From assembly GCA_022845955.1 (NCBI GenBank), contig AP025576.1, positions 2,976,001 through 3,040,000 on the forward strand: a DNA stretch of 64,000 nt, in the 5' to 3' direction. This DNA comes from Lachnospiraceae bacterium (GTDB lineage Bacteria > Bacillota > Clostridia > Lachnospirales > Lachnospiraceae). The notes beneath the pieces are model-generated. The model saw nothing but the letters and a program-made list of their open reading frames with translations. It was not told where the DNA came from and made no database searches. The translations under genes were made by a program, and so were the position numbers. Within the stretch, counting starts at the first letter, position 1; each line of letters starts with the position of its first letter. This document shows positions 9,131 through 17,906 of this stretch, piece by piece.

Positions 9131-10090
9131 ATGGATAATAACTATGATATCATCACCAGAATAAACAAGGCATATTCCGGGATGAGCAAAGGGCATAAAA
9201 AAATTGCTTCTTATATAATGGAGCACTATGATCAGGCGGCCTTTATGACAGCGGCGGCTCTGGGAAAGGAGCTGCGCATCAGTGAATCCACAGTAGTCCG
9301 TTTTGCTGCCGGAATCGGCTATGACGGCTATCCGGGGATGCAGGCGGCGCTTGCCGCCTGGATAAAGAGTAAGCTGAATACGGTGGGGCAGGTGGGCGCC
9401 AGGTATGCCGGAAGCACCCAGTCGGAGGTGATCAGCAGCGTGCTGGAAAATGACAGGGAGAATATCCGGGTTACAATGGAAAATCTGGATTCGGCGGCTT
9501 TTCAGACCGCGGTGGATATCATCCTTGAAGCCAGGACCGTCTATATCGCAGGGATCCGAAGCTGTGCCCCTCTGGCCGAATTCCTCAGCTTTTACCTGAA
9601 TATGATACGCGGTAACATCGTGCTGCTTAAGACTACAAGCTTGAGTGAGGTTTTTGAACAGATGCTGCGGATTGGGAAAGAGGATGCCATTATCGGAATC
9701 AGCTTTCCCCGGTATTCCATGCGTACACTGAAAGCTATGGAATTTGCCAATGACCGAAATGCCAAGGTGATTACCATAACCGACAGTGTGCATTCGCCCA
9801 TGAACCTGTATTCCTCCTGTAATCTGCTGGCAAGGAGTGAAATGGTCTCTATCGTGGATTCCCTGGCAGCGCCCCTGAGCCTGATTAACGCTCTTGTGGT
9901 GGCCCTTTGCCTGAAACGGCCGGAAACCGTAAAGGAGAGCCTGGAAACACTGGAGGGGGCATGGAATAACTACCAGGTCTATTTCAATGACGAGATTAAT
10001 TTTATCGATGAAGATACGGTCCTGTCCATCCCTTCCGTGAAAAAAAGCGGTAAAGAGACGGATGCGTCCATAACGGGAGAGCATATATGA
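9131..10090 (+). CDS. MurR/RpiR family transcriptional regulator (HTH + SIS)
   Basis: A 319-residue regulator. The N-terminal RpiR helix-turn-helix (about 1-75) includes GKELRISESTVVRFAAGIGY. A SIS sugar-phosphate-binding domain (about 125-265) includes VYIAGIRSCAPLAEFLSFYL and IIGISFPRYSMRTL. Family members sense phosphosugars and control sugar or amino-sugar genes. Its stop overlaps the next start by four bases (ATGA), so it is coupled to an FAD oxidoreductase. It has its own promoter and an inverted repeat in the leader that may mediate autoregulation. The sensed ligand is not evident because no sugar gene lies beside it. Confidence 0.88.
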   Translation: MDNNYDIITRINKAYSGMSKGHKKIASYIMEHYDQAAFMTAAALGKELRISESTVVRFAAGIGYDGYPGMQAALAAWIKSKLNTVGQVGARYAGSTQSEVISSVLENDRENIRVTMENLDSAAFQTAVDIILEARTVYIAGIRSCAPLAEFLSFYLNMIRGNIVLLKTTSLSEVFEQMLRIGKEDAIIGISFPRYSMRTLKAMEFANDRNAKVITITDSVHSPMNLYSSCNLLARSEMVSIVDSLAAPLSLINALVVALCLKRPETVKESLETLEGAWNNYQVYFNDEINFIDEDTVLSIPSVKKSGKETDASITGEHI

Positions 10091-11397
10091 GCAGGGTTTC
10101 GGTAGTGGGCGGAGGCGCCGCAGGAATGATGGCAGCGTTTGCGGCAGCAGGAAAAGGCCATAGGGTTATTTTATTTGAAAAAAATGAAAAGCTTGGCAAG
10201 AAAATTTATATTACGGGCAAGGGACGATGCAATGTTACCAATGCCTGTGACCTACAGGAGTTGTTTGACAATGTGGTCAGCAATTCCAAGTTTTTGTACA
10301 GTGCTTTTTATGGTTTTGATAACCATGCGGTGCAGCAGTTTTTTGAGAAAAGAGGCTGCCCGTTGAAAATTGAAAGAGGAAACCGGGTTTTCCCCGTATC
10401 GGATCATTCCTCGGATGTGATCCGGGCCTTGGCGGGAGAACTGGAGAAGGCGGGCGTTCAGGTACGGCTTCATACGCCGGTTAAAAGGCTTCTCATAGAT
10501 AAGACGCAAGATGATGGTCCCGGCAGGATAAAAGGCATAACGCTTTTGTCCGGAGAAGAGGTATCGGGGGACGCGGTAGTTCTCGCCTGCGGCGGCCTTT
10601 CTTATCAGGCTACCGGATCTACCGGAGACGGCTACCGTATGGCACAGGAGGCAGGCCATTCCCTTGTCCCCTGCCTTCCTTCCCTTGTCCCTTTCCATAT
10701 CAAAGAGGAGTGGTGCAGACAGCTGCAGGGGCTGGCATTGAAAAATGTAGCCGCCTCATTATATATAGAAGGAAAAGAAATATACGAAGGCTTTGGAGAA
10801 ATGCTGTTCACCCATTTCGGAGTGAGCGGGCCGCTGATTCTGAGCGCCAGCAGCTATTATCAGACCGCGGCGGAAAAGCGGAGAAAGAAGAAAGAAAAGA
10901 AAGCAGAGAAAGCTGCATCTGCCGGAAGCGGAGAGAATGGTGCGCAGGCGGTTCTCAAGCTGGATTTAAAACCGGCCCTTTCCATGGAACAGCTGGATAA
11001 GAGAATCCTCCGGGATTTTGAGGATAATAAAAACAAACAGTTTAAAAATGCGGTGGACGGTTTGTTTCCCGCCCGGCTTGTCCCGGTGATGATTCAGCTT
11101 TCCGGTATTGATCCGGAAAAGAAGGTTCATGAGATAACGAGGGAAGAACGAAAATATTTCGCGGAATGTATCAAGGGACTGTCATTGACCGTAACGGGGA
11201 CAAGAGGTTTTGAAGAAGCCATTATTACCCGGGGCGGTATTAAGGTTAAGGAAGTGAATCCCTCCACAATGGAATCGAAACTGGTATCCGGCCTGTACAT
11301 GGCAGGGGAAATGCTGGACCTGGACGCACTGACAGGGGGCTTTAACCTGCAGATAGCCTGGTCAACCGGACATTTGGCGGGAGTGAGCATTCCCTGA
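10087..11397 (+). CDS. NAD(P)/FAD-dependent oxidoreductase (HI0933/BaiN-like)
   Basis: A 436-residue flavoprotein. The Rossmann fingerprint GGGAAGMMAAFAAAGKGHRV lies near residues 8-27, KGRCNVTNAC near 45-54, and the C-terminal FAD segment TGGFNLQIAWSTGHLAG near 418-434. The family (HI0933-like; BaiN has been linked to bile acid dehydroxylation in Clostridium scindens) is widespread in clostridia and usually of unclear substrate. A Lys/Glu-rich stretch (KRRKKKEKKAEKAA, about 260-275), followed by a Gly/Ser linker, looks like a surface insertion between beta strands. The gene overlaps the RpiR regulator by four bases and is followed 55 bases later by cmk. Confidence 0.87.
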   Translation: MSRVSVVGGGAAGMMAAFAAAGKGHRVILFEKNEKLGKKIYITGKGRCNVTNACDLQELFDNVVSNSKFLYSAFYGFDNHAVQQFFEKRGCPLKIERGNRVFPVSDHSSDVIRALAGELEKAGVQVRLHTPVKRLLIDKTQDDGPGRIKGITLLSGEEVSGDAVVLACGGLSYQATGSTGDGYRMAQEAGHSLVPCLPSLVPFHIKEEWCRQLQGLALKNVAASLYIEGKEIYEGFGEMLFTHFGVSGPLILSASSYYQTAAEKRRKKKEKKAEKAASAGSGENGAQAVLKLDLKPALSMEQLDKRILRDFEDNKNKQFKNAVDGLFPARLVPVMIQLSGIDPEKKVHEITREERKYFAECIKGLSLTVTGTRGFEEAIITRGGIKVKEVNPSTMESKLVSGLYMAGEMLDLDALTGGFNLQIAWSTGHLAGVSIP

Positions 11398-11452
11398 CGG
11401 AAAACACAAGAGGAAGCAGCCGAAAAGGCGGGTTGCACAGATAGGAGCAGAT

Positions 11453-12124
11453 ATGAGTTATAATATAGCTATTGACGGACCGGCAGGGGCCGGAAAAAGT
11501 ACGATTGCCAAATTGCTTGCAAAGAAGCTGGGTTATGTATATGTGGATACCGGAGCTATGTACCGGGCGATTGCCCTGTATCTGCTCCGTGAAAAAGTAC
11601 GGCCCGGGGACACGGAGGCTATCAGCCGCACCTGTATGGAGGCGGAGGTTACGCTGCTTTATCAGGATGGGGAACAGATGGTGCTTTTGAACGGGGAAAA
11701 TGTAAATGGGCTTATCCGTACCGAGGAGGTGGGGAATATGGCCTCCAATGCATCCGCCGTTCCGGCGGTACGGGCAAGGCTGCTGCAGCTTCAAAGGGAT
11801 TTGGCGGCCAGCGAAAATGTGATTATGGATGGCAGGGATATCGGCACCTGCGTTCTTCCGGATGCCGACGTGAAACTATTCCTGACAGCGGGCAGCGCCG
11901 TACGGGCCAGGCGCAGATACGAGGAGCTTCTGGCAAAAGGGACGCCTGGGAGCTTTGAACAGATAGAAAAGGATATTATTGAAAGGGATGCAAGGGACAG
12001 GAACCGGGAAATTTCCCCGCTGCGCCAGGCGGAGGATGCCTGTCTGGTAGATACCTCCGATATGGATATCCCGCAGGTGGTGGATACCATCCTGGAAATC
12101 TGCCGTCAGAAAGGGTGCATATAA
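11453..12124 (+). CDS. cmk: Cytidylate kinase
   Basis: A 223-residue cytosolic kinase that phosphorylates CMP/dCMP with ATP. The P-loop IDGPAGAGKSTIAK is at about 7-20, followed by the YVDTGAMYRA CMP-binding motif (29-38) and MDGRDIGTCVLPDADVKLFL (about 125-144). The lid region has RRRYEEL and RDARDRNRE. Length is normal for bacterial Cmk. It precedes ispH by one base, in the cmk-ispH-rpsA order common in Clostridia, so the three genes are very likely one transcription unit. Confidence 0.95.
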   Translation: MSYNIAIDGPAGAGKSTIAKLLAKKLGYVYVDTGAMYRAIALYLLREKVRPGDTEAISRTCMEAEVTLLYQDGEQMVLLNGENVNGLIRTEEVGNMASNASAVPAVRARLLQLQRDLAASENVIMDGRDIGTCVLPDADVKLFLTAGSAVRARRRYEELLAKGTPGSFEQIEKDIIERDARDRNREISPLRQAEDACLVDTSDMDIPQVVDTILEICRQKGCI

Positions 12125-12125
12125 T

Positions 12126-12974
12126 ATGGAAGTGATACTTGCGGAAAGTGCCGGCTTCTGCTTTGGCGTAAAGCGGGCTGTTGACAAGGTCTACGAACAG
12201 ATTGCAGCCGGTAAGAAAATTTATACCTGCGGACCTATCATCCATAATGAATTTGTCGTACAGGATTTGGCAAAAAGAGGGGTGCAGGTGATCGAATCCG
12301 AAGAGGAACTGGAAGCGCTTAAAGAGGGGACGGTGGTGATCCGATCCCATGGAGTATCCAAAGCAATCTGCGAAAAAATAGAAAAACAGGGACTGGAATG
12401 CGTGGATGCCACCTGCCCCTTCGTAAAACGGATTCATAAAATCGTGGAAAAAGAAAGTGCGGCAGGCTGCCAGATAGTTATCATCGGAAATGCCGGACAC
12501 CCTGAAGTAGAGGGGATCCGCGGCTGGTCACTCACGCCTGCAGCCGTTGTGGAGTCGGAAAAAGAGGCGCGGGAATTTGTCCCGGAAGCAGGGAAAAAAC
12601 TATGTATTGTGTCACAGACGACATTTAACTACAATAAATTTCAAGAATTAGTTGAAATTTTTCTAAAAAAAGGTTATGATATTAGTGTTGTGAATACTAT
12701 CTGTAACGCAACTGAGGAGAGACAAACTGAGGCAAAGGATATTGCAGCGAAGGTCGATGCAATGATTGTTATCGGTGGAAAGCACAGTTCCAATACAAGA
12801 AAACTGTATGAAATATGCTGCAGGGAATGTGCTCACACCTGTTTGATACAGACACTGGATGACTTGCATTTAGAACTACCCAAAGCTGTCCGCCTGGTGG
12901 GTATTACAGCCGGAGCGTCTACCCCGAATAAATTAATCGAGGAGGTTCAAAATTATGTCAGAATTAACTTTTGA
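12126..12974 (+). CDS. ispH: 4-hydroxy-3-methylbut-2-enyl diphosphate reductase
   Basis: Last enzyme of the MEP isoprenoid pathway; a [4Fe-4S] protein making IPP and DMAPP. The three cluster cysteines are in AGFCFGVKRA (about Cys12), DATCPFVKRIH (about Cys96) and NTICNATEERQ (about Cys188). The catalytic TEERQ motif and the conserved histidines (HNEFV, GHPEVEG) are present. Length 282 is normal. The last 20 bases overlap the start of rpsA; in many relatives IspH and S1 are a single fused protein. The final third of the gene (from about 12,600) is visibly more AT-rich and uses different codons from the first two thirds. Confidence 0.95.
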   Translation: MEVILAESAGFCFGVKRAVDKVYEQIAAGKKIYTCGPIIHNEFVVQDLAKRGVQVIESEEELEALKEGTVVIRSHGVSKAICEKIEKQGLECVDATCPFVKRIHKIVEKESAAGCQIVIIGNAGHPEVEGIRGWSLTPAAVVESEKEAREFVPEAGKKLCIVSQTTFNYNKFQELVEIFLKKGYDISVVNTICNATEERQTEAKDIAAKVDAMIVIGGKHSSNTRKLYEICCRECAHTCLIQTLDDLHLELPKAVRLVGITAGASTPNKLIEEVQNYVRINF

Positions 12975-14142
12975 ACAAATGTTGGAGGAATCATTAAAAA
13001 CTATACACGCGGGAGAGGTAGTCGAAGGTACGGTTATCGATGTTAAGCCTGAAGAAGTGATTCTTAACATCGGATACAAGTCGGACGGTGTTCTCACAAG
13101 GAACGAATATACCAACGATCCCGGCGTGGATATGACAGCGGTCGTAAAGCCTGGCGACAAGATGGAAGTTAAGGTTCTGAAGGTAAATGACGGAGAAGGA
13201 CAGGTTATCTTATCCTACAAACGTCTTGCTGCCGACAGAGGAAACAAGAGAATAGAAGAAGCTTATAACAACCATGAAGTACTCACCGCAAAAGTGACCC
13301 AGGTATTGGACGGCGGTTTGAGCGTAGTAGTAGAAGAAGTCAGAATTTTTATCCCTGCAAGCCTTGTATCCGATACGTACGAAAAGGATCTGAACAAGTA
13401 TGCAGGACAGGATATTGAATTCGTTATCAGTGAATACAATCCCAAGAGAAGAAGATATATCGGTGACCGCAAACAGCTCATCGTTGCCAAGAAAGCGGAA
13501 ATGCAGAAGGAACTTCTGGAAAGAATCCATGAAGGAGATGTTGTGGAAGGAACCGTTAAGAATGTGACGGACTTCGGCGCTTTCATCGATTTGGGCGGAG
13601 CGGACGGACTGCTTCATATATCCGAGATGTCCTGGGGAAGAGTGGAACATCCCAAGAAAGTATTTAAGGTTGGGGATCAGGTTACCGTTCAGATCAAAGA
13701 GATCAACGGTAATAAAATCGCACTCAGCATGAAATTTGATGATGCGAATCCCTGGAAGAATGCTGCTGAGAAATATGCAGTTGGAAATGTGGTAACCGGC
13801 AGAGTGGCAAGAATGACTGATTTCGGCGCTTTTGTTGAACTGGAACCCGGAATTGATGCATTGCTTCATGTTTCCCAGATTGCAAAAGAGCATGTGGACA
13901 AACCTTCCGATGTTCTTAAGACAGGGGAAGAAATCACGGCTAAGGTAGTTGATTTCAATGAAGAAGATAAGAAAATCAGCCTGAGCATCAAAGCAATGCT
14001 TGCTCCTGAACCCAAGGAAGTAAAGGATGAGGAGTCTGTACAGGAAGAATCCGATGATGATGTGGTTTCTGTTGATATTGATGCCGTAATTGCTAAGCAA
14101 AAAGCGGAAGAAGAAGCTCCTGCAGAAGGTTCTGCTGAATAA
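12955..14142 (+). CDS. rpsA: Ribosomal protein S1 homologue (four S1 domains)
   Basis: RNA-binding protein that helps mRNA engage the ribosome. Four S1 repeats can be seen: about 17-82 (GEVVEGTVIDVKPEEVILNI), 102-168, 186-255 (GTVKNVTDFGAFIDLGGADG) and 272-341 (GRVARMTDFGAFVELEPGID). The first two are degenerate, the last two canonical. E. coli S1 has six; four is usual for Firmicutes. A long acidic C-terminal tail (Glu/Asp/Ser/Val-rich, about 350-395) follows. An AGGAGG site lies inside the end of ispH. The gene overlaps ispH by 20 bases in another frame, which suggests translational coupling. A terminator follows. Confidence 0.94.
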   Translation: MSELTFEQMLEESLKTIHAGEVVEGTVIDVKPEEVILNIGYKSDGVLTRNEYTNDPGVDMTAVVKPGDKMEVKVLKVNDGEGQVILSYKRLAADRGNKRIEEAYNNHEVLTAKVTQVLDGGLSVVVEEVRIFIPASLVSDTYEKDLNKYAGQDIEFVISEYNPKRRRYIGDRKQLIVAKKAEMQKELLERIHEGDVVEGTVKNVTDFGAFIDLGGADGLLHISEMSWGRVEHPKKVFKVGDQVTVQIKEINGNKIALSMKFDDANPWKNAAEKYAVGNVVTGRVARMTDFGAFVELEPGIDALLHVSQIAKEHVDKPSDVLKTGEEITAKVVDFNEEDKKISLSIKAMLAPEPKEVKDEESVQEESDDDVVSVDIDAVIAKQKAEEEAPAEGSAE

Positions 14143-14179
14143 TCAAGAAGTTTTGTGGGCGGCATATGATGCTGTTTAT

Positions 14180-14210
14180 GGGATGCGGTATATTCCGCGT
14201 CCCTTTTTTT
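14180..14210 (+). terminator. Intrinsic terminator after rpsA
   Basis: GGGATGCGG / CCGCGTCCC stem with loop TATATT and seven T residues. The region from 14211 to 14410 that follows shows no further recognisable feature. Confidence 0.85.
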
Positions 14211-14415
14211 GAATATAAGGATGGTTCGCGCAGTGCGGTGACAGGGGCATCAGTGAGGCATACGGCTGCAGCCTGGAGCTGCCGGAAACCATTGCGAATG
14301 GGGATAATATCTGCCATTTGCGGTATTATAGAAATAAATAAAAGTCCGAAGCCGGCAGAGGGGGACGGCTGCGCGGCAGAGATTAGCTTCTTAACTAACA
14401 ATTCGGAGGATGACC

Positions 14416-16641
14416 ATGAAAAAGAAGGTTCTGTATGTTGCAGCAGTACTGACTGCTTTGCTTTTTATCTGGCTGGGAAAGGAAGATAACAAGCCGCTGG
14501 TGCTAAAGGGCACGGATTTGAATCAGACGGCGGGAATCAGCGATTATACCGGTCTGATTGCTATTGATGAGTCGGCGGCGTATTTTGGCATGTTCGCCTA
14601 TACGGATGATTATGTGCTGAATAAGGGGACTTATACCATACGTCCCGAATATTCCAATACTTCATCCGATAATATCATTGAAGTATGGGATAACGGCACC
14701 AAGGTGGCCCAATGGAGCCTGGAGAGCACGGACGGTGAGAAGACCACCAGGGATTACACCTTTACTCTCGATAAAGATTCCCAGCAGCTTCATATCCGCA
14801 TTTACTATCAGGGCGTGGGAAGCCTGATATTGAATACCATGTCACTGGTGCCTCATGGGGCATTTTACCAGGACGCCCCGTATCTTATGGTTTTGGTAAT
14901 CCTGCTGGCTGTTTCCGGGATTTTCCTTGCTTCCTACGAAAAAAAACATCCTTCCAGCAGGGAAAGAAAGGTTACCTTCCTGATTCTGGAAGGTCTTTGC
15001 CTGTATTCTTCCATGCCGCTTTTTATCCAGTCCTTTGCCCAGGCGGATGATGTATGCTATCATCTGCTGCGTATTGAAGGGCTGAAGGACGGTATGCTGG
15101 ACGGCCAGTTTCCGGTGGTTATCTTTCCGGAGGCTTTGGCGGGAAACGGTTATCTGAACAGTATGTATCCCTACCTTTTCCTGTATATCCCCGCTTTTTT
15201 GCGGCTGTTGGGGGTATCGCTCGCCCTGTCCTATAAAACGCTGATTTTCCTTGCCAATATCGCTACGGTTGCGGTTATATATAAGGTGCTCAAATCCATG
15301 ACCCCTTCTCGTTATGCCTGTATTCTGGGGACGGCCCTATATATCCTTCTGCCTTACCGGTTTACCAACATTTATGCCAGGGGGGCATTGGGCGAAACGC
15401 TGGCGCTGACTTTCCTTCCGCTCATTATCGGAGGCTTTTATCATGTTCTTATGGCGGATAAGAAAAAGTGGCCCTGGCTTGTCATAGGCTTTACCGGGGT
15501 GATTGAAAGCCATGTGCTGAGTACGGCGGCTATGGCTGTCATATTCAGCGTATGCTGTCTTTTATTTATCCGGGATCTCCTTCGGGACAAGAGATGGCTG
15601 GAAATGGTGAAGGCGGCCGGGCTTACCGTGCTTTTGAACCTGTGGTTCCTGGTTCCTTTCCTTTATTTCTTCCTGAAGGAAAACCTGTACCAGAAGGCCC
15701 TGGACTGGAGCGGCTTTTCGGAATACTCCATCAATGCTTCCTTTCTGGCGGATACCTTCCATACCAATGATTACCGTTTCCTCTCACTGGGACTGCCGGT
15801 TCTGGGCTGTGCAGGCGTGTGTGTGCTGAAACTGGTCTGCGAGAAAACGGAAGAAAAAAACGGGAAAAGAGATAAATTCCTGACATATCTTTTTGGCGGC
15901 GCCTGTGTGCTGACTTTCCTGGTAACCGGATATTTTGGAAGCAAGACACTGAAAGAACTTATACCCGCCATAGAACCGGTCCTGCGCACCATACAGTTCC
16001 CCTGGAGACTGCTTGCGCCGGCCGGAATCCTGTTTATTTTCGCGGGTGTTATCTGGCTGTCGGAATCTGTGGTGTTAAAGCCGTACCGGAATCTGGTATT
16101 CGCATTCCTGGTGGGGGTCAATCTTCTGACCTGCCTGAACCAGCCCTATAACCAGAATAATTTTGCTTATAAGGATTATGATGATACCACAACCGTCGGG
16201 CACCAGGATAAGATAATCGGCATCCCCAAATCCGACGCAACGGTGATATACCCGTATGAATGGCGGATTGATGCACTTATGGATGATAAGCTGACCTCTG
16301 ATTTGCAGCTTTCCGATGCCGAAAAGGTGACGGTGGAAACCTATGTGAAAGAGGGAACCCACGCAACCTTTACCTACCGGACTTCGGAGGAAGGGCAGTA
16401 TGTGGATTTCCCTCTGCAGAAATATCTGGGGTTTGCGGCGGCGGATGAAAATGGGAAGGAGCTGGAAATCACCTATGGAAATAATTACCGGATACGGGCT
16501 ATGCTTACCGGTGACGGACAAAGCCATACCGTAAGCGTGAGATACCGTCAGCCGGTGATATTCCGCCTGTCCCAGGCGGTTTCCCTGCTCACGCTTCTGT
16601 TCTGCATTGCTCTTGCAGCAAAGAAGAGGAGAAGGCGTTAA
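14416..16641 (+). CDS. Large polytopic membrane protein (PTPS-related / YfhO-like, GT-C-like)
   Basis: A 741-residue membrane protein. Residues 1-20 form a signal or anchor helix. An extracytoplasmic beta-rich domain spans about 25-150. About a dozen membrane helices fill 155-550, and a second extracytoplasmic domain spans about 560-715 before a final helix and a KKRRRR tail. The segment ADDVCYHLLRIEGLKDGMLD after the second helix and the LPYRFTNIYARGALGE loop match the 6-pyruvoyl-tetrahydropterin-synthase-related membrane family, thought to be GT-C-type glycosyltransferases acting on lipid-linked sugars. ATG 14416 is chosen because GGAGG is 6 bases before it and abuts the alternative ATG at 14410. 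It ends four bases inside the convergent exonuclease gene. Confidence 0.75.
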   Translation: MKKKVLYVAAVLTALLFIWLGKEDNKPLVLKGTDLNQTAGISDYTGLIAIDESAAYFGMFAYTDDYVLNKGTYTIRPEYSNTSSDNIIEVWDNGTKVAQWSLESTDGEKTTRDYTFTLDKDSQQLHIRIYYQGVGSLILNTMSLVPHGAFYQDAPYLMVLVILLAVSGIFLASYEKKHPSSRERKVTFLILEGLCLYSSMPLFIQSFAQADDVCYHLLRIEGLKDGMLDGQFPVVIFPEALAGNGYLNSMYPYLFLYIPAFLRLLGVSLALSYKTLIFLANIATVAVIYKVLKSMTPSRYACILGTALYILLPYRFTNIYARGALGETLALTFLPLIIGGFYHVLMADKKKWPWLVIGFTGVIESHVLSTAAMAVIFSVCCLLFIRDLLRDKRWLEMVKAAGLTVLLNLWFLVPFLYFFLKENLYQKALDWSGFSEYSINASFLADTFHTNDYRFLSLGLPVLGCAGVCVLKLVCEKTEEKNGKRDKFLTYLFGGACVLTFLVTGYFGSKTLKELIPAIEPVLRTIQFPWRLLAPAGILFIFAGVIWLSESVVLKPYRNLVFAFLVGVNLLTCLNQPYNQNNFAYKDYDDTTTVGHQDKIIGIPKSDATVIYPYEWRIDALMDDKLTSDLQLSDAEKVTVETYVKEGTHATFTYRTSEEGQYVDFPLQKYLGFAAADENGKELEITYGNNYRIRAMLTGDGQSHTVSVRYRQPVIFRLSQAVSLLTLLFCIALAAKKRRRR

Positions 16642-17747
16642 CGCATCCCGTTCAGAATATGATGGGCATACAGGGACAGCCGGCTGCTGTCACCTAGGAA
16701 AGCTTCTTCCAGAAGGAAAAAGCTTTCCTTTTCTTTTGCCTCCCGGCGGAAAGCGGGCGTAAAAAGCTCCTCCTGGGCGGGAAGCAGACGCTGGGGAAGG
16801 AAATCCCCTGTCTTTTTCGTGTAACAGGTTGCCGGCGTGGCCGGAATCCGGTGTGCTTTGTCCACAAAGACAGCAACGGATTTATGGATGGCTTCGTCCT
16901 CCTCCGGAAGATAGGAATAATTCTTGTAATCCGGATAAAAAAATTTCAATTCACCGGTAAATACCGGTATTTTTAAGGTTCCTGAATCCCTGCTCCCTGA
17001 AAAGAAGCAGCCTCCGCCATGAATGGAAAGCGGAACGGGAAGAAGAACCGGGAGCTGAAGGCGGACAAGAAGTTCTTTTTGGCGGTTCCCTGCATAATCT
17101 GTATCAATATCCAAATCGGCTCCTGCCGTCGTTGCAGGTGCGGAAAAGAAAGCGGGGTAGGAAAGGATGGGGACTACGGAAAGCATGCCTCTGATATCGT
17201 CCGCATTATGCAGCAGCAGTACCTCCAGAAGCCGGTGGTCCCTTTCCTGGCGGTAAACCTTGTACAGCTCTATGAGCTGCCCGCCGTTAAAGGGATCCTC
17301 CCGGTTAAGCCCCAGGAATTCTTCCAGAGTTTTCTGCTTACAGTTGGAAAGCTTCAGCAAGTTCTTGAAGGGCGAGATCTGCCGGTAAATATCCGCCTGC
17401 TCCTTTTCTGTAAAAGGGACGGATTTCCCGTATTTTTTGCATTTGGCCTGAAGAAAGGGAACGTCAAAAGTCGTTCCGTTAAAATGTACCAGTTTTTTAT
17501 AAGGAACCGAAAATTGCAGGAAAGCGTCCAGAATGGCTTCCTCCTCAGCCGTATTTTCTGCAAACCATTGATGCAGGGTCCACTTTTTATCCTGAATGAC
17601 AGCGGCTCCGATCAGATAAATGGAAGCGCTTTTTGAGGAAAGCCCTGTGGTTTCAATATCAAAAAACAGGATATTTTCTTCTTTCCCCAGAAATTGCCCG
17701 ATGGCCTTTTCACCGGCCGTATGTAAGGTTTGGATTCGTGTTTTCAT
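16638..17747 (-). CDS. YprB-like DEDD exonuclease (RNase H-like)
   Basis: A 369-residue protein with an RNase_H_2/YprB exonuclease domain at about 20-200. Exo I is FFDIETTGLSS (about 29-39), Exo II lies in LVHFNGTTFDVPFLQAKC (about 86-103), and the last Asp lies in HNADDIRGML (about 180-189). These acidic residues would bind two metal ions for 3'-5' cleavage of nucleic acid. The C-terminal part (200-369) has no motif I recognise. It is transcribed towards the large membrane protein and overlaps it by four bases tail to tail, and is divergent from the Rnf operon. Substrate unknown. Confidence 0.83.
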   Translation of the reverse strand: MKTRIQTLHTAGEKAIGQFLGKEENILFFDIETTGLSSKSASIYLIGAAVIQDKKWTLHQWFAENTAEEEAILDAFLQFSVPYKKLVHFNGTTFDVPFLQAKCKKYGKSVPFTEKEQADIYRQISPFKNLLKLSNCKQKTLEEFLGLNREDPFNGGQLIELYKVYRQERDHRLLEVLLLHNADDIRGMLSVVPILSYPAFFSAPATTAGADLDIDTDYAGNRQKELLVRLQLPVLLPVPLSIHGGGCFFSGSRDSGTLKIPVFTGELKFFYPDYKNYSYLPEEDEAIHKSVAVFVDKAHRIPATPATCYTKKTGDFLPQRLLPAQEELFTPAFRREAKEKESFFLLEEAFLGDSSRLSLYAHHILNGMR

Positions 17748-17829
17748 ACAATTAATATACCATATTTTTTGATTTTTATGTAGTAATTTGATGAAAATTA
17801 AGGTATGATTATGTTATGCTGTTACTGTT

Positions 17830-17873
17830 CCCGGGGTTAACGGGCAGGAAAACGCTATTTGGTTAACCGCGGG
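17830..17873 (+). promoter_or_regulatory. Inverted repeat in rnf leader
   Basis: CCCGGGGTTAACG (17830-17842) and GGTTAACCGCGGG (17861-17873) are imperfect inverted copies, each containing the palindrome GTTAAC. They lie just before rnfC. They could form an RNA stem-loop or bind a repressor; the sequence does not fit the classic Rex site well. Confidence 0.4.
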
Positions 17874-17906
17874 AAAAACATATTACAGAAAAGAGGGATA
17901 GCTAAA

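Noticed and set aside
14211..14415. Riboswitch before the large membrane protein gene
   Set aside because: A few short hairpins occur, but nothing matches a known aptamer core and the gap follows a terminator.
17830..17873. Rex binding site for NADH control of rnf
   Set aside because: GTTAAC elements are present, but the spacing and flanks do not form the TTGTTAA-N4-TTAACAA operator.
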